Made by a program: the position numbers and the translations under genes. DNA of 64,000 nucleotides from JAIQFF01 sp963725615 (GTDB lineage: Bacteria; Acidobacteriota; Terriglobia; Terriglobales; Acidobacteriaceae): positions 36,653 to 100,652 of the forward strand of contig CAVRZO010000005.1 of NCBI GenBank assembly GCA_963725615.1, in the 5' to 3' direction. Under the pieces are notes generated by a model. The model searched no databases and was not told where the DNA came from. It saw nothing but the letters and a program-made list of their open reading frames with translations. Position 1 is the stretch's first letter, and every line of letters begins with the position of its first letter. Shown here in pieces: positions 49,369 to 58,413 of the stretch.

Positions 49369-50370
49369 GTGACAACTCGCATACTAGTCACCGGCGCGGG
49401 TGGCTTTATCGGCCACCACCTCGTGAAGCGGCTCAAAAATGAAGGTCACTGGGTCCGGGGAGCGGACCTTAAACTGCCAGAGTACGAAGCCACCGTGGCC
49501 GATGAATTCGAGCTCCTGGATCTGCGAAAGTATGACAATTGTCTGCAGGCTACGCGCGGCTGTATCGATCAGGTCTACAACCTCGCGGCCGACATGGGAG
49601 GCATCGGGTACATTACCTCCTCTCTCGCTGATATCGCCCGCAACAACGTTCTCATCAACTCGCACATGCTGGAGGCCAGCCGCCTGAACGACGTGCGCCG
49701 GTTTCTGTTTTCCTCCTCAGCTTGCGTCTATGCTGGCGGCAAACAGAAGGCCAGTGACGTTACTGCACTGCGCGAGGAAGACGCGTATCCCGCCGATCCC
49801 GAGCCCGGTTACGGTTGGGAGAAACTCTTCAGCGAGGAGCTATGCCGCTACTACTGGCATGACTTCCGGTTCGAAACCCGTATTGTTCGCTTTCACAACG
49901 TCTACGGTCCGTTGGGCACATATGAAGGCGGCAAGGAGAAAGCCCCGGCGGCCATTTCGCGTAAGGTTGCTTTGGCGGCCGACGGAGGTGACATCGAGGT
50001 GTGGGGGGATGGAGAGCAAACCCGTTCCTTCGTGTATGTGGATGATTGCCTGGAGGGGTTGGTGCGCCTGATGGCGTCCGATTACAGGGAGCCCCTGAAT
50101 CTCGGCACCAACCGTCTAATTTCGATCAATGGCCTGGTGGATCTGGTGGGAGAGATTTCCGGCAAACGCCTGGTCAAGCGCCACGATCACAGCAAACCTC
50201 AGGGGGTTCGTGGGCGTAACAGCGATAATACCCGCCTGGCGAGAGTCCTGGGATGGGAGCCGTCCATCCCTCTGGAAACAGGCCTGCAAGTTACTTATAA
50301 ATGGATCGAGAGCGAACTTAGGAAAGCCGGTCTTGTCCCAGCTAAGTACTCTAGTCACAGCGCCGACTAA
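49369..50370 (+). CDS. gme: GDP-mannose 3,5-epimerase-like enzyme
   Basis: This 333-residue extended SDR protein has ILVTGAGGFIGHHLVKRL (NAD site) and VYNLAADMGGIGYITSS. The catalytic set of GDP-mannose 3,5-epimerase appears complete: Cys 119 in SSSACVY, Tyr 148 and Lys 152 in GYGWEK, and the Lys in GGKEKAPAAISRK. WGDGEQTRSFVYVDDCLEG and QGVRGRNSDNTRL also match plant GME closely. The plant enzyme makes GDP-L-galactose and GDP-L-gulose, so this gene would supply a rare L-hexose to the polymer. The start is GTG 49369, supported by AAGGAG. It overlaps the WecG gene by 38 bases. Confidence 0.87.
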   Translation: MTTRILVTGAGGFIGHHLVKRLKNEGHWVRGADLKLPEYEATVADEFELLDLRKYDNCLQATRGCIDQVYNLAADMGGIGYITSSLADIARNNVLINSHMLEASRLNDVRRFLFSSSACVYAGGKQKASDVTALREEDAYPADPEPGYGWEKLFSEELCRYYWHDFRFETRIVRFHNVYGPLGTYEGGKEKAPAAISRKVALAADGGDIEVWGDGEQTRSFVYVDDCLEGLVRLMASDYREPLNLGTNRLISINGLVDLVGEISGKRLVKRHDHSKPQGVRGRNSDNTRLARVLGWEPSIPLETGLQVTYKWIESELRKAGLVPAKYSSHSAD

Positions 50371-51139
50371 GGAAGCGCGCGCGAATGTTCTGGGCGTCGG
50401 GGTCCACGCCGTTGACCTTCCGCGCGCTGCCGAAGTGATCGAGTCTGCCGTTGCTGAACGACAGCGGGGCTACGTGTGCGTCACCGGCGTCCACGGCGTC
50501 ATGGAGGCGCAACGCGACCCCGCATTCCGGCAAATAATGGACCGGGCATTGCTGGTGGTTCCGGATGGCATGCCGACGGTGTGGGTGGGCCGCGCCCAGG
50601 GACTGGATCAGATGCGCCGGGTCTTCGGCCCTGATCTCATGTCGGAGATGTGCCGTCGCTCGGCCAAGACAAATCTTACTCATTTTCTTTATGGCGGAAA
50701 AGTCGGAGTCGCCGAGGAATTGAAGAGCAATCTGGAACGACGGTACCCCGGCCTCCAGATCCTGGGCACGTTCACTCCACCCTTCCGGCCCCTGCTGCCC
50801 AACGAAGAGGCGGACCTGGAAAATCTGCTGGCCCGGCTCAAGCCCGACGTTATCTGGGTGGGTCTCAGCACTCCCAAGCAAGAGCGTTTTATGTCGGAGT
50901 TCATTTCCCGTGTTTCCCAGAGCATAATGATTGGGGTGGGTGCGGCCTTCGACTTCCACACCGGGCGAGCGAAAAACGCACCAGACTGGGTCAAAAAAGC
51001 TGGATTGCAGTGGCTTCACCGGCTTCTGCAGGAGCCGTCGCGCCTCTGGAAGAGATATCTGGTCAACAATTCACAGTTTCTGTGGAAGATTTTTCTGCAG
51101 TTATCCGGATTGGCGAGCTATCAGTTGCCTCCGTGCTAG
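50333..51139 (+). CDS. WecG/TagA/CpsF-family glycosyltransferase
   Basis: This protein of about 268 residues belongs to the GT26 family, which adds ManNAc-type sugars to polyprenyl-PP-GlcNAc. It contains RANVLGVGVHAVDL, YVCVTGVHGVMEAQRDPAFR, LLVVPDGMPTVWVGRAQGLD (catalytic Asp), LYGGKVGVAEELKSNLERRY and VIWVGLSTPKQERFMSEF, then GVGAAFDFHTGRAKNAPDWV and LQWLHRLLQEPSRLWKRYLV. TTG 50333 is the probable start, in frame and about 10 bases after a TAGGAAAG stretch, giving the usual family length; the frame itself is open from 50129. It would act second after an initiating enzyme. A decayed second copy lies 4 kb downstream. Confidence 0.87.
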   Translation: MSQLSTLVTAPTKEARANVLGVGVHAVDLPRAAEVIESAVAERQRGYVCVTGVHGVMEAQRDPAFRQIMDRALLVVPDGMPTVWVGRAQGLDQMRRVFGPDLMSEMCRRSAKTNLTHFLYGGKVGVAEELKSNLERRYPGLQILGTFTPPFRPLLPNEEADLENLLARLKPDVIWVGLSTPKQERFMSEFISRVSQSIMIGVGAAFDFHTGRAKNAPDWVKKAGLQWLHRLLQEPSRLWKRYLVNNSQFLWKIFLQLSGLASYQLPPC

Positions 51140-51270
51140 TCGTAAGCCCGCGATATCCATTTGCCGATATTTTTCGCATCCAGTTGGTTTGAAGAATTTG
51201 CCAAAATTAACAACCGGTGGACGTGTGGATCGTTCAGGCTAAAGATCCCGTAAACTAAAGCCTTGCCAAG

Positions 51271-51535
51271 ATGCTCCGTCTCGTTAAACAGCAATTATTC
51301 CGCGCTTTGCTTCTCCTGGATCGGGTCGGAGTGCATCTTCTACCCAAGCACTATTACAGCCCTGTGCCAAACTACGCCTGGCTATGCGCTAACCAGGAGG
51401 CTTGGACCAAGCCTAGCTCCCTGCCCGGGCTCGCCTGAAACTTTGACTTACAGTTCGAGTGGCTCAGAAACCTGCCATGAATATCATCGAGAGATCACGG
51501 GCCTGGAATTTTTCTGCAGCTTGACCAAGCAATAA
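51271..51535 (+). pseudogene. 5' remnant of a class I methyltransferase gene
   Basis: From ATG 51271 the translation reads MLRLVKQQLFRALLLLDRVG, then LLPKHYYSPVPNYAWL and ANQEAWTKPSSLPGLA, the typical start of an EPS-locus methyltransferase. A TGA at 51436-51438 stands where homologues usually have Trp (GLA-stop-NFDLQFEWL). After a further frameshift near 51475, HEYHREITGLEFFCSLTKQ continues the same family pattern. The SAM-binding core and the rest are missing. Nonsense plus frameshift plus truncation indicate real decay. The surrounding DNA (51.1-51.7 kb) is visibly richer in A+T than the operon. Confidence 0.6.
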
Positions 51536-51662
51536 TCCGGGTCAATGGTGGATAGCGAGACAGGAGAGTCGAACGAGTTGCGACTCGAGCACCGCGAGGG
51601 GCGGAGAAGTCCTATCGTCGTTTGGTGAGTTAATCGTTGGGCTCTACTAAGAAACCCCGGCT

Positions 51663-52511
51663 ATGAAACTTCGACTGAAACGATTTCTCCTGCAAACTGC
51701 TGTTGGTCGGGTATGCCTGATCCCAGTGCGAGCATGGCGAGCGATGCGCTACTTCCACCGTCCGCTGGCGCAGATGCTGATCTGGTGCTTCAGCTCACGA
51801 GAGCTAGATAACTTCAGCTACCCTCTGACTGAGGACAATCTTTTCTATCTTGCGCATACGGTTGCTTCGGTTACAGGCTTATCGTTCGCTGCAACATCCT
51901 CTTACGTGTCGGAAGTCCTCAAGGATGCTGAACTCAAGCGACATCTGGTGGCGGGCATCGCTGCGAGTCGCTATGCACGCAGTTCTGATAGCTGTGAACT
52001 CGGAAGGCGGATTGGCTGGTATGTTTTCGCCAGAGTCCTTAACCCACGCGTCATCGTTGAGACGGGAGTTCATTTTGGCATTGGGGCCTGTGTGCTCTGC
52101 TCTGCGCTCCTCCGAAATCGATGCGAAGGCCACCCGGGACAGTATTACGGAACTGATATCGATCCAGATGCCGGTTTTCTTCTCACAGAACCCTATAGCA
52201 CCGTGGGAACAGTCCTTTACGGAGATTCTCTCGAATCTCTCAAGACCATTGGGCAAATCGATCTCTTTATTAACGACAGTCCCCATTCCGCCGAATACGA
52301 GCGTAGCGAATACGAACTCATTCTTCCGAAATTGAGTCAATCTGGAGTCATACTCGGAGACAACTCGCATCACACCAAGGAGTTGGCCGAGTTCTCTGCA
52401 AGACACGGGAGAAACTTCGTGTTTTTCAAGGAGCAGCCTGATCATCATTGGTATCCCGGCGCTGGTATCGGTATTTCCTATCCACGAATTACCGAGCCAT
52501 CGCAGTATTGA
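51663..52511 (+). CDS. class I SAM-dependent methyltransferase (Methyltransf_24-like)
   Basis: This intact 282-residue protein has an N-terminal helical region (residues 1-110), then PRVIVETGVHFGIGACVLCS (motif I variant), QYYGTDIDPDAGFLL, VLYGDSLESLKTIGQIDLFI, NDSPHSAEYERSEYELI and GVILGDNSHHTKELAEFSAR. This is the layout of small-molecule or sugar O-methyltransferases related to the TylF group. It stands alone about 520 bases after the WecG gene, with a lower G+C feel than the operon. The substrate is unknown. Confidence 0.8.
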   Translation: MKLRLKRFLLQTAVGRVCLIPVRAWRAMRYFHRPLAQMLIWCFSSRELDNFSYPLTEDNLFYLAHTVASVTGLSFAATSSYVSEVLKDAELKRHLVAGIAASRYARSSDSCELGRRIGWYVFARVLNPRVIVETGVHFGIGACVLCSALLRNRCEGHPGQYYGTDIDPDAGFLLTEPYSTVGTVLYGDSLESLKTIGQIDLFINDSPHSAEYERSEYELILPKLSQSGVILGDNSHHTKELAEFSARHGRNFVFFKEQPDHHWYPGAGIGISYPRITEPSQY

Positions 52512-52598
52512 ACTTCCTACGGGGTCAAAGACCGGCAAGCACAGTTTACCGACGATTGTTGTGAACGGGCGATTTGGCCCGGTTGTTGGTGAATCGCG

Positions 52599-52751
52599 AT
52601 GTTTCAACAGCAATCGACTCCTCTAATTCGGGCACTCAGTGCTGTGACTGAGCACGGTTCGAGGTTCAGCTTCTTCGTTCCTTCTGCGTCCCACCACTCT
52701 CTGCACTTCGCTGCGTACGAACTGGAACTCGGTGGTGATCAGGCTGTTTGA
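52599..52751 (+). CDS. small ORF (50 aa), unrecognised
   Basis: ATG 52599 opens a 50-residue frame beginning MFQQQSTPLIRALSAVTEHG and ending ELELGGDQAV. The composition looks protein-like, but I recognise no family. It could be the 5' stub of a lost gene, as seen elsewhere in this flank, or a chance frame. The remaining 300-base gap around it holds nothing else supportable. Confidence 0.25.
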   Translation: MFQQQSTPLIRALSAVTEHGSRFSFFVPSASHHSLHFAAYELELGGDQAV

Positions 52752-52823
52752 AAAATCGACGCGGATTTGATGACGATGGAAGGAGAGGGTCACTTGTAGT
52801 AAAAAGCTTTGTTCAGGCGATGG

Positions 52824-54365
52824 ATGCTCCGAAAACGGTTTGCTGTGTCCGCTACAACCAGTTTTCGTCGACCTTTCATTTATCGGCGGAGTTGCCTTTT
52901 GGTCCACAATCCCTCACCCCTTGTCATTCAGTGCCTGGTGCTACTCGCGGGCATGATCACGCTCTGCTCGTGCGGTCACCCCTTCGCGACTGACGTGACA
53001 CTATCCGGGATCGTGTCCGGTTCAGTTGGGGATAACCGCATCCTCATCGAGAATTCCCATCCCGGCACCACTGACTGGCAACTCACCAACCCGGCGGCGC
53101 ACCGAGAGATCGAAGCATTCACGTCCCGCGCCAGTGTCGAACCTGGGGAGACGATCAGCTTCTTTGTCAATACTTCTGAACCTACTTACAACATAGAGAT
53201 TTTTCGGATGGGCTGGTATGGTGGTATGGGCGGACGTCGGATGATGACTCCGCTGACTCGCCGGGGTGTGGTGCAGACTCTTCCTTCTGCTGACCCAGAC
53301 ACTCTGCTCGTTGAATGTATATGGACAGATCCTTTGGCTATTCGGGTACCTACCACTTGGATCAGTGGCGTTTACTTAGCCAAGCTCACGTCAGGGATCA
53401 CCGGCAAACAGCGTTACGTCATCTTTGTCGTCCGTGACGATAGCGGTCGCTCCGATCTCCTATTCCAACTGAGCGTAACTACATACCAGGCCTACAACCG
53501 ATGGGGTGGGTTCTGGCTTTACTCCACTCCTCGAGCTTACAAGGTTTCCTTCAATCGACCGTATGAGGCAGGCTATGGAGCTTCGCTGTTTCTGACTTGG
53601 GAATACGACATGCTTCGGTTTCTGGAGCGGGAGGGATATGACGTTTCGTACTCCACGGATGTGGATACCCACCGCCGGGGTGATCTCCTGCTCAACCATA
53701 GGGCCTTTCTGTCGGTCGGTCACGACGAGTATTGGTCTTGGGACATGCGTGTGAACGTGGAACGTGCAAGGGATCGGGGAGTTAGCTTGGGCTTTTTTGG
53801 TGCTAATGCGGCCTATTGGCAGATTCGGTTGGAACCCAGTGGAGTTACCGGAAGTCTCGATCGCACCATGGTTTGTTACAAATATTCCTATACTCAGGAT
53901 CCCGTCTATGGGGTTCCGATCCTCAGGTTTCTCACAACCACCCAATTCCGATCACCAATTGTGAACAAACCAGAAGACTCGATGATTGGGGTCATGTATG
54001 ACTTTGACCCGGTAAACTCTGACATGGTGATCCAAGACGCGTCGAGCTGGGTATTTGCGGGCACCGGATTACACAATGGCGATCACTTGCCAGGCTTGCT
54101 TGGCTACGAAGTAGATCGCATGTTCGGGAATGCCCCGAAGAACACAAGATCCATTGCGCATTCTTCCTACACCGCCCACAACGAGGTTCGCTATTCGGAC
54201 ATGACTGTTTATACCTCCTTCTCCGGCAGTACTGTTGTCGCCACAGGTTCAATGCAATGGAACTGGGGACTGGATGATTACGGTGCAGGTCGACCAAGTC
54301 CTGCCGTGCAACAGGCGACGCGAAACATTTTGAACAAATTTGTGAACGGCCTAGGCACAATTTGA
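52824..54365 (+). CDS. N,N-dimethylformamidase beta-subunit-like secreted protein
   Basis: This intact protein of about 513 residues has a late hydrophobic export segment (PLVIQCLVLLAGMITLCSCG, residues about 31-50) whose LCSC could be a lipobox. It is followed by a domain like the C-terminal part of the large N,N-dimethylformamidase subunit: YNIEIFRMGWYGGMGGRRMM, TYQAYNRWGGFWLYS, FLTWEYDMLRFLEREGYDVS, FLSVGHDEYWSWDMR and LGFFGANAAYWQIRL. The fold contains a glutamine-amidotransferase-like sandwich. Proteins of this type recur beside surface-polysaccharide and repeat proteins, and amide hydrolysis is not proven for them. ATG 52824 is the chosen start; the N-terminal 30 basic residues may be untranslated if a later start is used. 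Confidence 0.75.
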   Translation: MLRKRFAVSATTSFRRPFIYRRSCLLVHNPSPLVIQCLVLLAGMITLCSCGHPFATDVTLSGIVSGSVGDNRILIENSHPGTTDWQLTNPAAHREIEAFTSRASVEPGETISFFVNTSEPTYNIEIFRMGWYGGMGGRRMMTPLTRRGVVQTLPSADPDTLLVECIWTDPLAIRVPTTWISGVYLAKLTSGITGKQRYVIFVVRDDSGRSDLLFQLSVTTYQAYNRWGGFWLYSTPRAYKVSFNRPYEAGYGASLFLTWEYDMLRFLEREGYDVSYSTDVDTHRRGDLLLNHRAFLSVGHDEYWSWDMRVNVERARDRGVSLGFFGANAAYWQIRLEPSGVTGSLDRTMVCYKYSYTQDPVYGVPILRFLTTTQFRSPIVNKPEDSMIGVMYDFDPVNSDMVIQDASSWVFAGTGLHNGDHLPGLLGYEVDRMFGNAPKNTRSIAHSSYTAHNEVRYSDMTVYTSFSGSTVVATGSMQWNWGLDDYGAGRPSPAVQQATRNILNKFVNGLGTI

Positions 54366-54389
54366 ACAGAGACGGGTAGTTGCCATCTC

Positions 54390-54922
54390 TCAAAAATGCA
54401 GCACCACGCCTGTGGACAGCCGGAAAATGTTCTGCGTTTTGCCGAAGAAGCGAGTTTGCAACATGTCTGCTTGCACGCGCCAGCCAATTCCGCGAATCAG
54501 CCCGTAGTCGATCCCACCGCCCCAAGCAATGGCAAACGCAGAATCAGAGCCAGAAAAGCCCAACGCGCTTTCGTTTATATGTGAAGCCCCGAACAATGAG
54601 TGTGCAAAAGGCGTGAATTTTCCAACGGCCACGGAAGCCCGGGGGCCTAACAGGAGACTATGCACGCCCGTACTTACGCTGATGGGTGGCACGACCGGAA
54701 CGTTTTGGGAACCATAAAGGCCACTGAAATCAGTTACGATTCCGATGCAGGGAAGTATCTTACCTTCGAGGGACCCATTCCAGCCGTTCAAATTAGTGCG
54801 GCCGTTGAATGAGAGGCCTGCACTGGCAAAGGAATATCCAAGAAAGAGCTCCCCCTGGTTGGGATTTGGGCTAGGCTTGCTGTTGGCGACAGCAGCAGAA
54901 CGAAGGCGATGAGTTTGTGCAC
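54390..54922 (-). CDS. outer-membrane beta-barrel protein, frameshifted
   Basis: This is a barrel of about 177 residues of the small OmpA/OMP_b-brl type common in acidobacteria. From GTG 54922 a signal peptide reads MHKLIAFVLLLSPTASLAQ. One base appears to be missing in the AAA run near 54866, after which NQGELFLGYSFASAGLSFNG and NLNGWNGSLEGKI follow. Typical features are GLYGSQNVPVV, LLLGPRASVAVGKFTPFAHS and the C-terminal strand QNIFRLSTGVVLHF ending in Phe, the usual BAM recognition signature. The gene converges on the formamidase-like gene with 24 bases between the stops. Confidence 0.68.
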
Positions 54923-55042
54923 AAAATCTTTTCCAGGGATTTTTGATTTTGGGTTCTCAGGGAAACATTGTCAATAAGAAAGGTCTGGCCAATTTCAGAT
55001 ACGTCGGCTTATTGAGGCCAGGAGACGGCCCCTGGATGTGGT

Positions 55043-55492
55043 CGAGGAGCTTGCGGCGCGGCTCCGGGATCACTTTCCAGGAATCCAGATTGTGGGTCGT
55101 ACGCTCTGCCGTTCAGACCTCTTACACAGGAGGATGCCGCCTTGCTCGTGACGAAGATCAATGACGCGAGTCAAGGAGGAATTTTTTGCCGAACACCATG
55201 TCGGCAGAGTCATCGTACATGGTCCTAATCGGCGCGGGGAAGCTCTCGACTTTTACGCCGGAGTGAAACCGCAAGCGCCGCGCTGGATGATGCGCGCCCG
55301 GGCTCGAGTGGTTTTCCGCGTGCTGTCGGAGCCGCGGTGGCTCGGGTTCGCTATTTAAGGGACAATCCCGTCGTCATTTGGAATATTCTCCGCCAGGCAT
55401 TTGGAACGGAGCCGCCGCCACTGCTGGAAGCTAGTTTTGGCCCTCTCAGGCTCAATTCGACACTGAGCAGGCAGAATCTACCGCTGCTATGA
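55043..55492 (+). pseudogene. decayed WecG/TagA/CpsF glycosyltransferase relic
   Basis: Reading across several frames gives the ordered C-terminal half of a WecG-type enzyme: VVEELAARLRDHFPGIQIVG, then YALPFRPLTQEDAALVTKIN, AEHHVGRVIVH, DFYAGVKPQAPRWMM, VVFRVLSEPR and RYLRDNPVVIWNILRQAFGT. The N-terminal catalytic half is absent, and the VWVGLSTPKQE segment is missing between INDASQ and AEHHVG. The frame ends at TGA 55490-55492. Three or more frameshifts plus deletion show true decay. The source was probably a sister of the intact gene at 50.3-51.1 kb. Confidence 0.65.
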
Positions 55493-55585
55493 AGCCTTGG
55501 AAGAACGCCTCATAGGGCTGGAATCGGGGTAGAATGGTTCGACCGGCGGGTTCCCAGGCGCGCGTAACGCTTCGTGGGGTCTAAG

Positions 55586-58162
55586 ATGTCGCTACAACGC
55601 CGAGCTGTCCTTCTATGTGGAGTTGTTCTGGTCGCACTGGATTGGGCGCCTGGAGCCAAGGGTCAGGTTGCTTCCACCGCCCCTGCACTCACCTTGGTTA
55701 GCAAACCCGCCTTGGATCCAGTTCTTAGCTACTCAACCTATCTTGGTGACGATCCCGCTGGCGCCGCCCCTGCCGCGGCCTGGGACAACCTCGGAAACGC
55801 CTGTATTGTCTTTAACACGGTGCTCCAGAAACTGAGCAGTGACGGCTCACTGATCTATTCCAAGGGCAGTTTCGGTGGGGCACAGGCTTTTGGCCATGCC
55901 GCAGCTATCGATTCTCAAGGTAACTGCTATGTGGCCGGGACTGGAACGATCACCCCGACCGCTGGTGCATTTCAAGGAAGCGCGCCGTCAGGACAATTCG
56001 TAATGAAATTTGACACAACAGGAGCCGTCGTTTATGCCACCTATCTTGGGGGAAGCGGAAAAGACACGCCATCCGGGTTAGCGGTGGACCCCTTTGGAAA
56101 TGCATACCTCGTCGGATCGACGCTTTCTAACGACTTCCCGACAGTGCACCCGTTCCAGATGGCATTCGGCGGAGGCAATGGGGACGCCTTCGTGGCAGCG
56201 CTGAACGCCAGTGGTTCAGGCCTTGTGTATTCGACATATCTGGGCGGCGGTGGTCAGGACGAGGCACTATCCATTGCGGTAGACAGCGTGGGAAATGCGT
56301 ACCTTACTGGTGTCACTTCTTCCAGCGATTTTCCAACGAGGGCTCCGTTCCAGCCGAGTCTCACGGGAACGCAAAACGCTTTTGTGGTTAGCTTGAATTC
56401 TGCTGGAAGTCCGGTCTACTCTACGTTTCTTGGGGGCGCAGGTGGTGCGGTTGGCAGTGGGATTGCTGTCGATTCGACCGGCAACGCCTATTTGACGGGC
56501 ACGGCTGGCATGGGGTTCCCTCTCGTAAATCCACTTCAGAGTACTCCCAACTCTGCATTTATTGCGAAACTTAATTCGTCCGGATCAGCCTTGCTCTATT
56601 CAACCTACTTCGGAGTTGAAACGCAGGGGACCGCGATTGCGGTGGACGCAGCACGTCAGGTTTACATCACAGGATTCATACAGCGATCTACCCTTCCTCC
56701 GTTCGCGAACTTGCCTCTCGTGTCCCCTATTCAGAGTGATCTCAATGGGTTTCTCACAGATGGATTCGTAAGCGTGCTCGATGCGTCGGGTACATCCGCT
56801 CTCTTTTCAACATTTCTAGGGGGAGGACCTAGCGTAAACCGGATCCAAAGTATCGGGGTGGACTCGGGGGGAGATATTTATGCATCAGGGTTTGGCGCCG
56901 GACCTTTCCCGATTCTGAATGCGATTCGTCCCTTCGAGCCATTTCCTCTATGCACCAATTTGTGCATCTTCAACCAATCGATTGCGCTTAAGATCGCGCC
57001 GCTCTCAGGAACAGTATTGGCTTTCCCCACCGAGGTGGATTTCCAGCGAGAACCCAGAGCGGTTGGAACCTCCAGTGATGTAGCTTCGGTAATGCTGGCA
57101 AACGCGAGCAGTTCGGGCAACATCGCCATGGGTGGCTTCGCGATTGTGGGCGACTACGAACAAACTAACGATTGCCCACAAGTTCTATTGGCGGCGACCA
57201 ATTGCATCCTAAACATAACTTTCACACCAACCGCTGGTGGAACGCGGACCGGCAAGATCACCATCACGGATGACTCCCCGGGGAGCCCCCACGTCATGAA
57301 CCTTGTTGGGATCGGCCTGGTGCCTCAGGCCAATTTGGCTCCCACCATGCTGTCGTTTTCCTCCCAGCTTATCGCTACTTCCAGTCCTGCTGAGACGGTC
57401 ACTTTAACCAACCCCGGTGGAGCTACCCTGGAAATTACGCAAGTTTCTGTATCGCGTGATTTCGCCGAGACGAACGATTGCGGCATCTCTATAGGACCGT
57501 CTGCTTCCTGCCACGTCATTGTCACCTTCATCCCGACGATCGCCGGTGTGAGGTCAGGCTCTTTGACCGTCTCTGATAACGCCGCACCGAGCCCACAGAT
57601 GGTTTCGCTGTCTGGTATCGGCGTCAATCCGGGCTTGGGTCTGGTCGTTCCTTTGGGAGGATCCAGTTCGGCCACTGTTTCCGCCGGACAAGCCGCTTCC
57701 TACGCTCTATCGATTGGAGGCGCAGGGATGAGTACGGTGGCTTCATTAAGTTGCACGGGCGCACCGAAAGGCGCGAATTGCTCGGTGCCTACGAGCGAAT
57801 CGGTCAGTGCCACCGTTCTTGCAACATTCAATGTCAGCGTGACCACCACACTGCGCACCGCTGCCAGCATCCCTTCAACTGTTCCTCCTGCTTGGATCTC
57901 AGGCCTTTGCTTGGGGCCGATAGCTATCTTGGGGATAATGTTCCTCTCAGGGGCACGCACGCCAAAAGGCTCCGTCGTGCGATATCTCAGGCTTGCGCCT
58001 TTGTTGTTGTTGGCCTTTCTCGGTTCGTGCGGCGGAGGCAGCAGTCCCGGCGGTTCAGGGTCTAATCCGAATGGAACTCCGGCCGGAACTTACACACTAC
58101 AGGTAGTGGCAGCTTCCAGTTCCGGCACCGAGACAGTCCCTCTTACATTGACCGTACTGTAA
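55586..58162 (+). CDS. SBBP beta-propeller protein with ASH domains and C-terminal membrane hairpin
   Basis: This intact secreted protein of about 858 residues has a signal peptide (AVLLCGVVLVALDWAPGAKG) and seven SBBP-type blades, each around YSTYLGGxGxD and GNAYLTG with DFPT, consistent with one seven-bladed propeller (residues about 45-460). Two ASH/choice-of-anchor D domains follow (ending VMNLVGIGL and MVSLSGIGVN), then an Ig-like stretch from LGLVVPLGGSSSATVS. That stretch is interrupted by two hydrophobic helices (ISGLCLGPIAILGIMFLSGA and LRLAPLLLLAFLGS) with a basic loop between them, then CGGGSS and a last strand pair GTPAGTYTLQVVAASSSGTE. ATG 55586 is preferred over GTG 55574. Confidence 0.8.
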   Translation: MSLQRRAVLLCGVVLVALDWAPGAKGQVASTAPALTLVSKPALDPVLSYSTYLGDDPAGAAPAAAWDNLGNACIVFNTVLQKLSSDGSLIYSKGSFGGAQAFGHAAAIDSQGNCYVAGTGTITPTAGAFQGSAPSGQFVMKFDTTGAVVYATYLGGSGKDTPSGLAVDPFGNAYLVGSTLSNDFPTVHPFQMAFGGGNGDAFVAALNASGSGLVYSTYLGGGGQDEALSIAVDSVGNAYLTGVTSSSDFPTRAPFQPSLTGTQNAFVVSLNSAGSPVYSTFLGGAGGAVGSGIAVDSTGNAYLTGTAGMGFPLVNPLQSTPNSAFIAKLNSSGSALLYSTYFGVETQGTAIAVDAARQVYITGFIQRSTLPPFANLPLVSPIQSDLNGFLTDGFVSVLDASGTSALFSTFLGGGPSVNRIQSIGVDSGGDIYASGFGAGPFPILNAIRPFEPFPLCTNLCIFNQSIALKIAPLSGTVLAFPTEVDFQREPRAVGTSSDVASVMLANASSSGNIAMGGFAIVGDYEQTNDCPQVLLAATNCILNITFTPTAGGTRTGKITITDDSPGSPHVMNLVGIGLVPQANLAPTMLSFSSQLIATSSPAETVTLTNPGGATLEITQVSVSRDFAETNDCGISIGPSASCHVIVTFIPTIAGVRSGSLTVSDNAAPSPQMVSLSGIGVNPGLGLVVPLGGSSSATVSAGQAASYALSIGGAGMSTVASLSCTGAPKGANCSVPTSESVSATVLATFNVSVTTTLRTAASIPSTVPPAWISGLCLGPIAILGIMFLSGARTPKGSVVRYLRLAPLLLLAFLGSCGGGSSPGGSGSNPNGTPAGTYTLQVVAASSSGTETVPLTLTVL

Positions 58163-58413
58163 AACGGGCGATTAAACCGAGCGAAAAGCCGTCTGCACCT
58201 CGATAACCAGCGTAGGCCTTCGTTGCGTCCCCGAATAGATGAGAAATCCTTGTCCATTTCCGAACACCCGACAGCGGAATCCGACGCTACTACCCTGCTC
58301 TGACAACAGCCCTGTGGCTGGAATGAGCAACTTAACGAACCCGCGTAGTGGTTTCAGAATTGCTTCGAACTCGCTAGACCGGGCTAGTTTGTTTTGTCCT
58401 CAGCGAGGCTCTA

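Noticed and set aside
54943..55358. Two short plus-strand frames as separate small proteins
   Set aside because: Read across frames, the region gives ordered WecG-family segments, so these are pieces of a relic.
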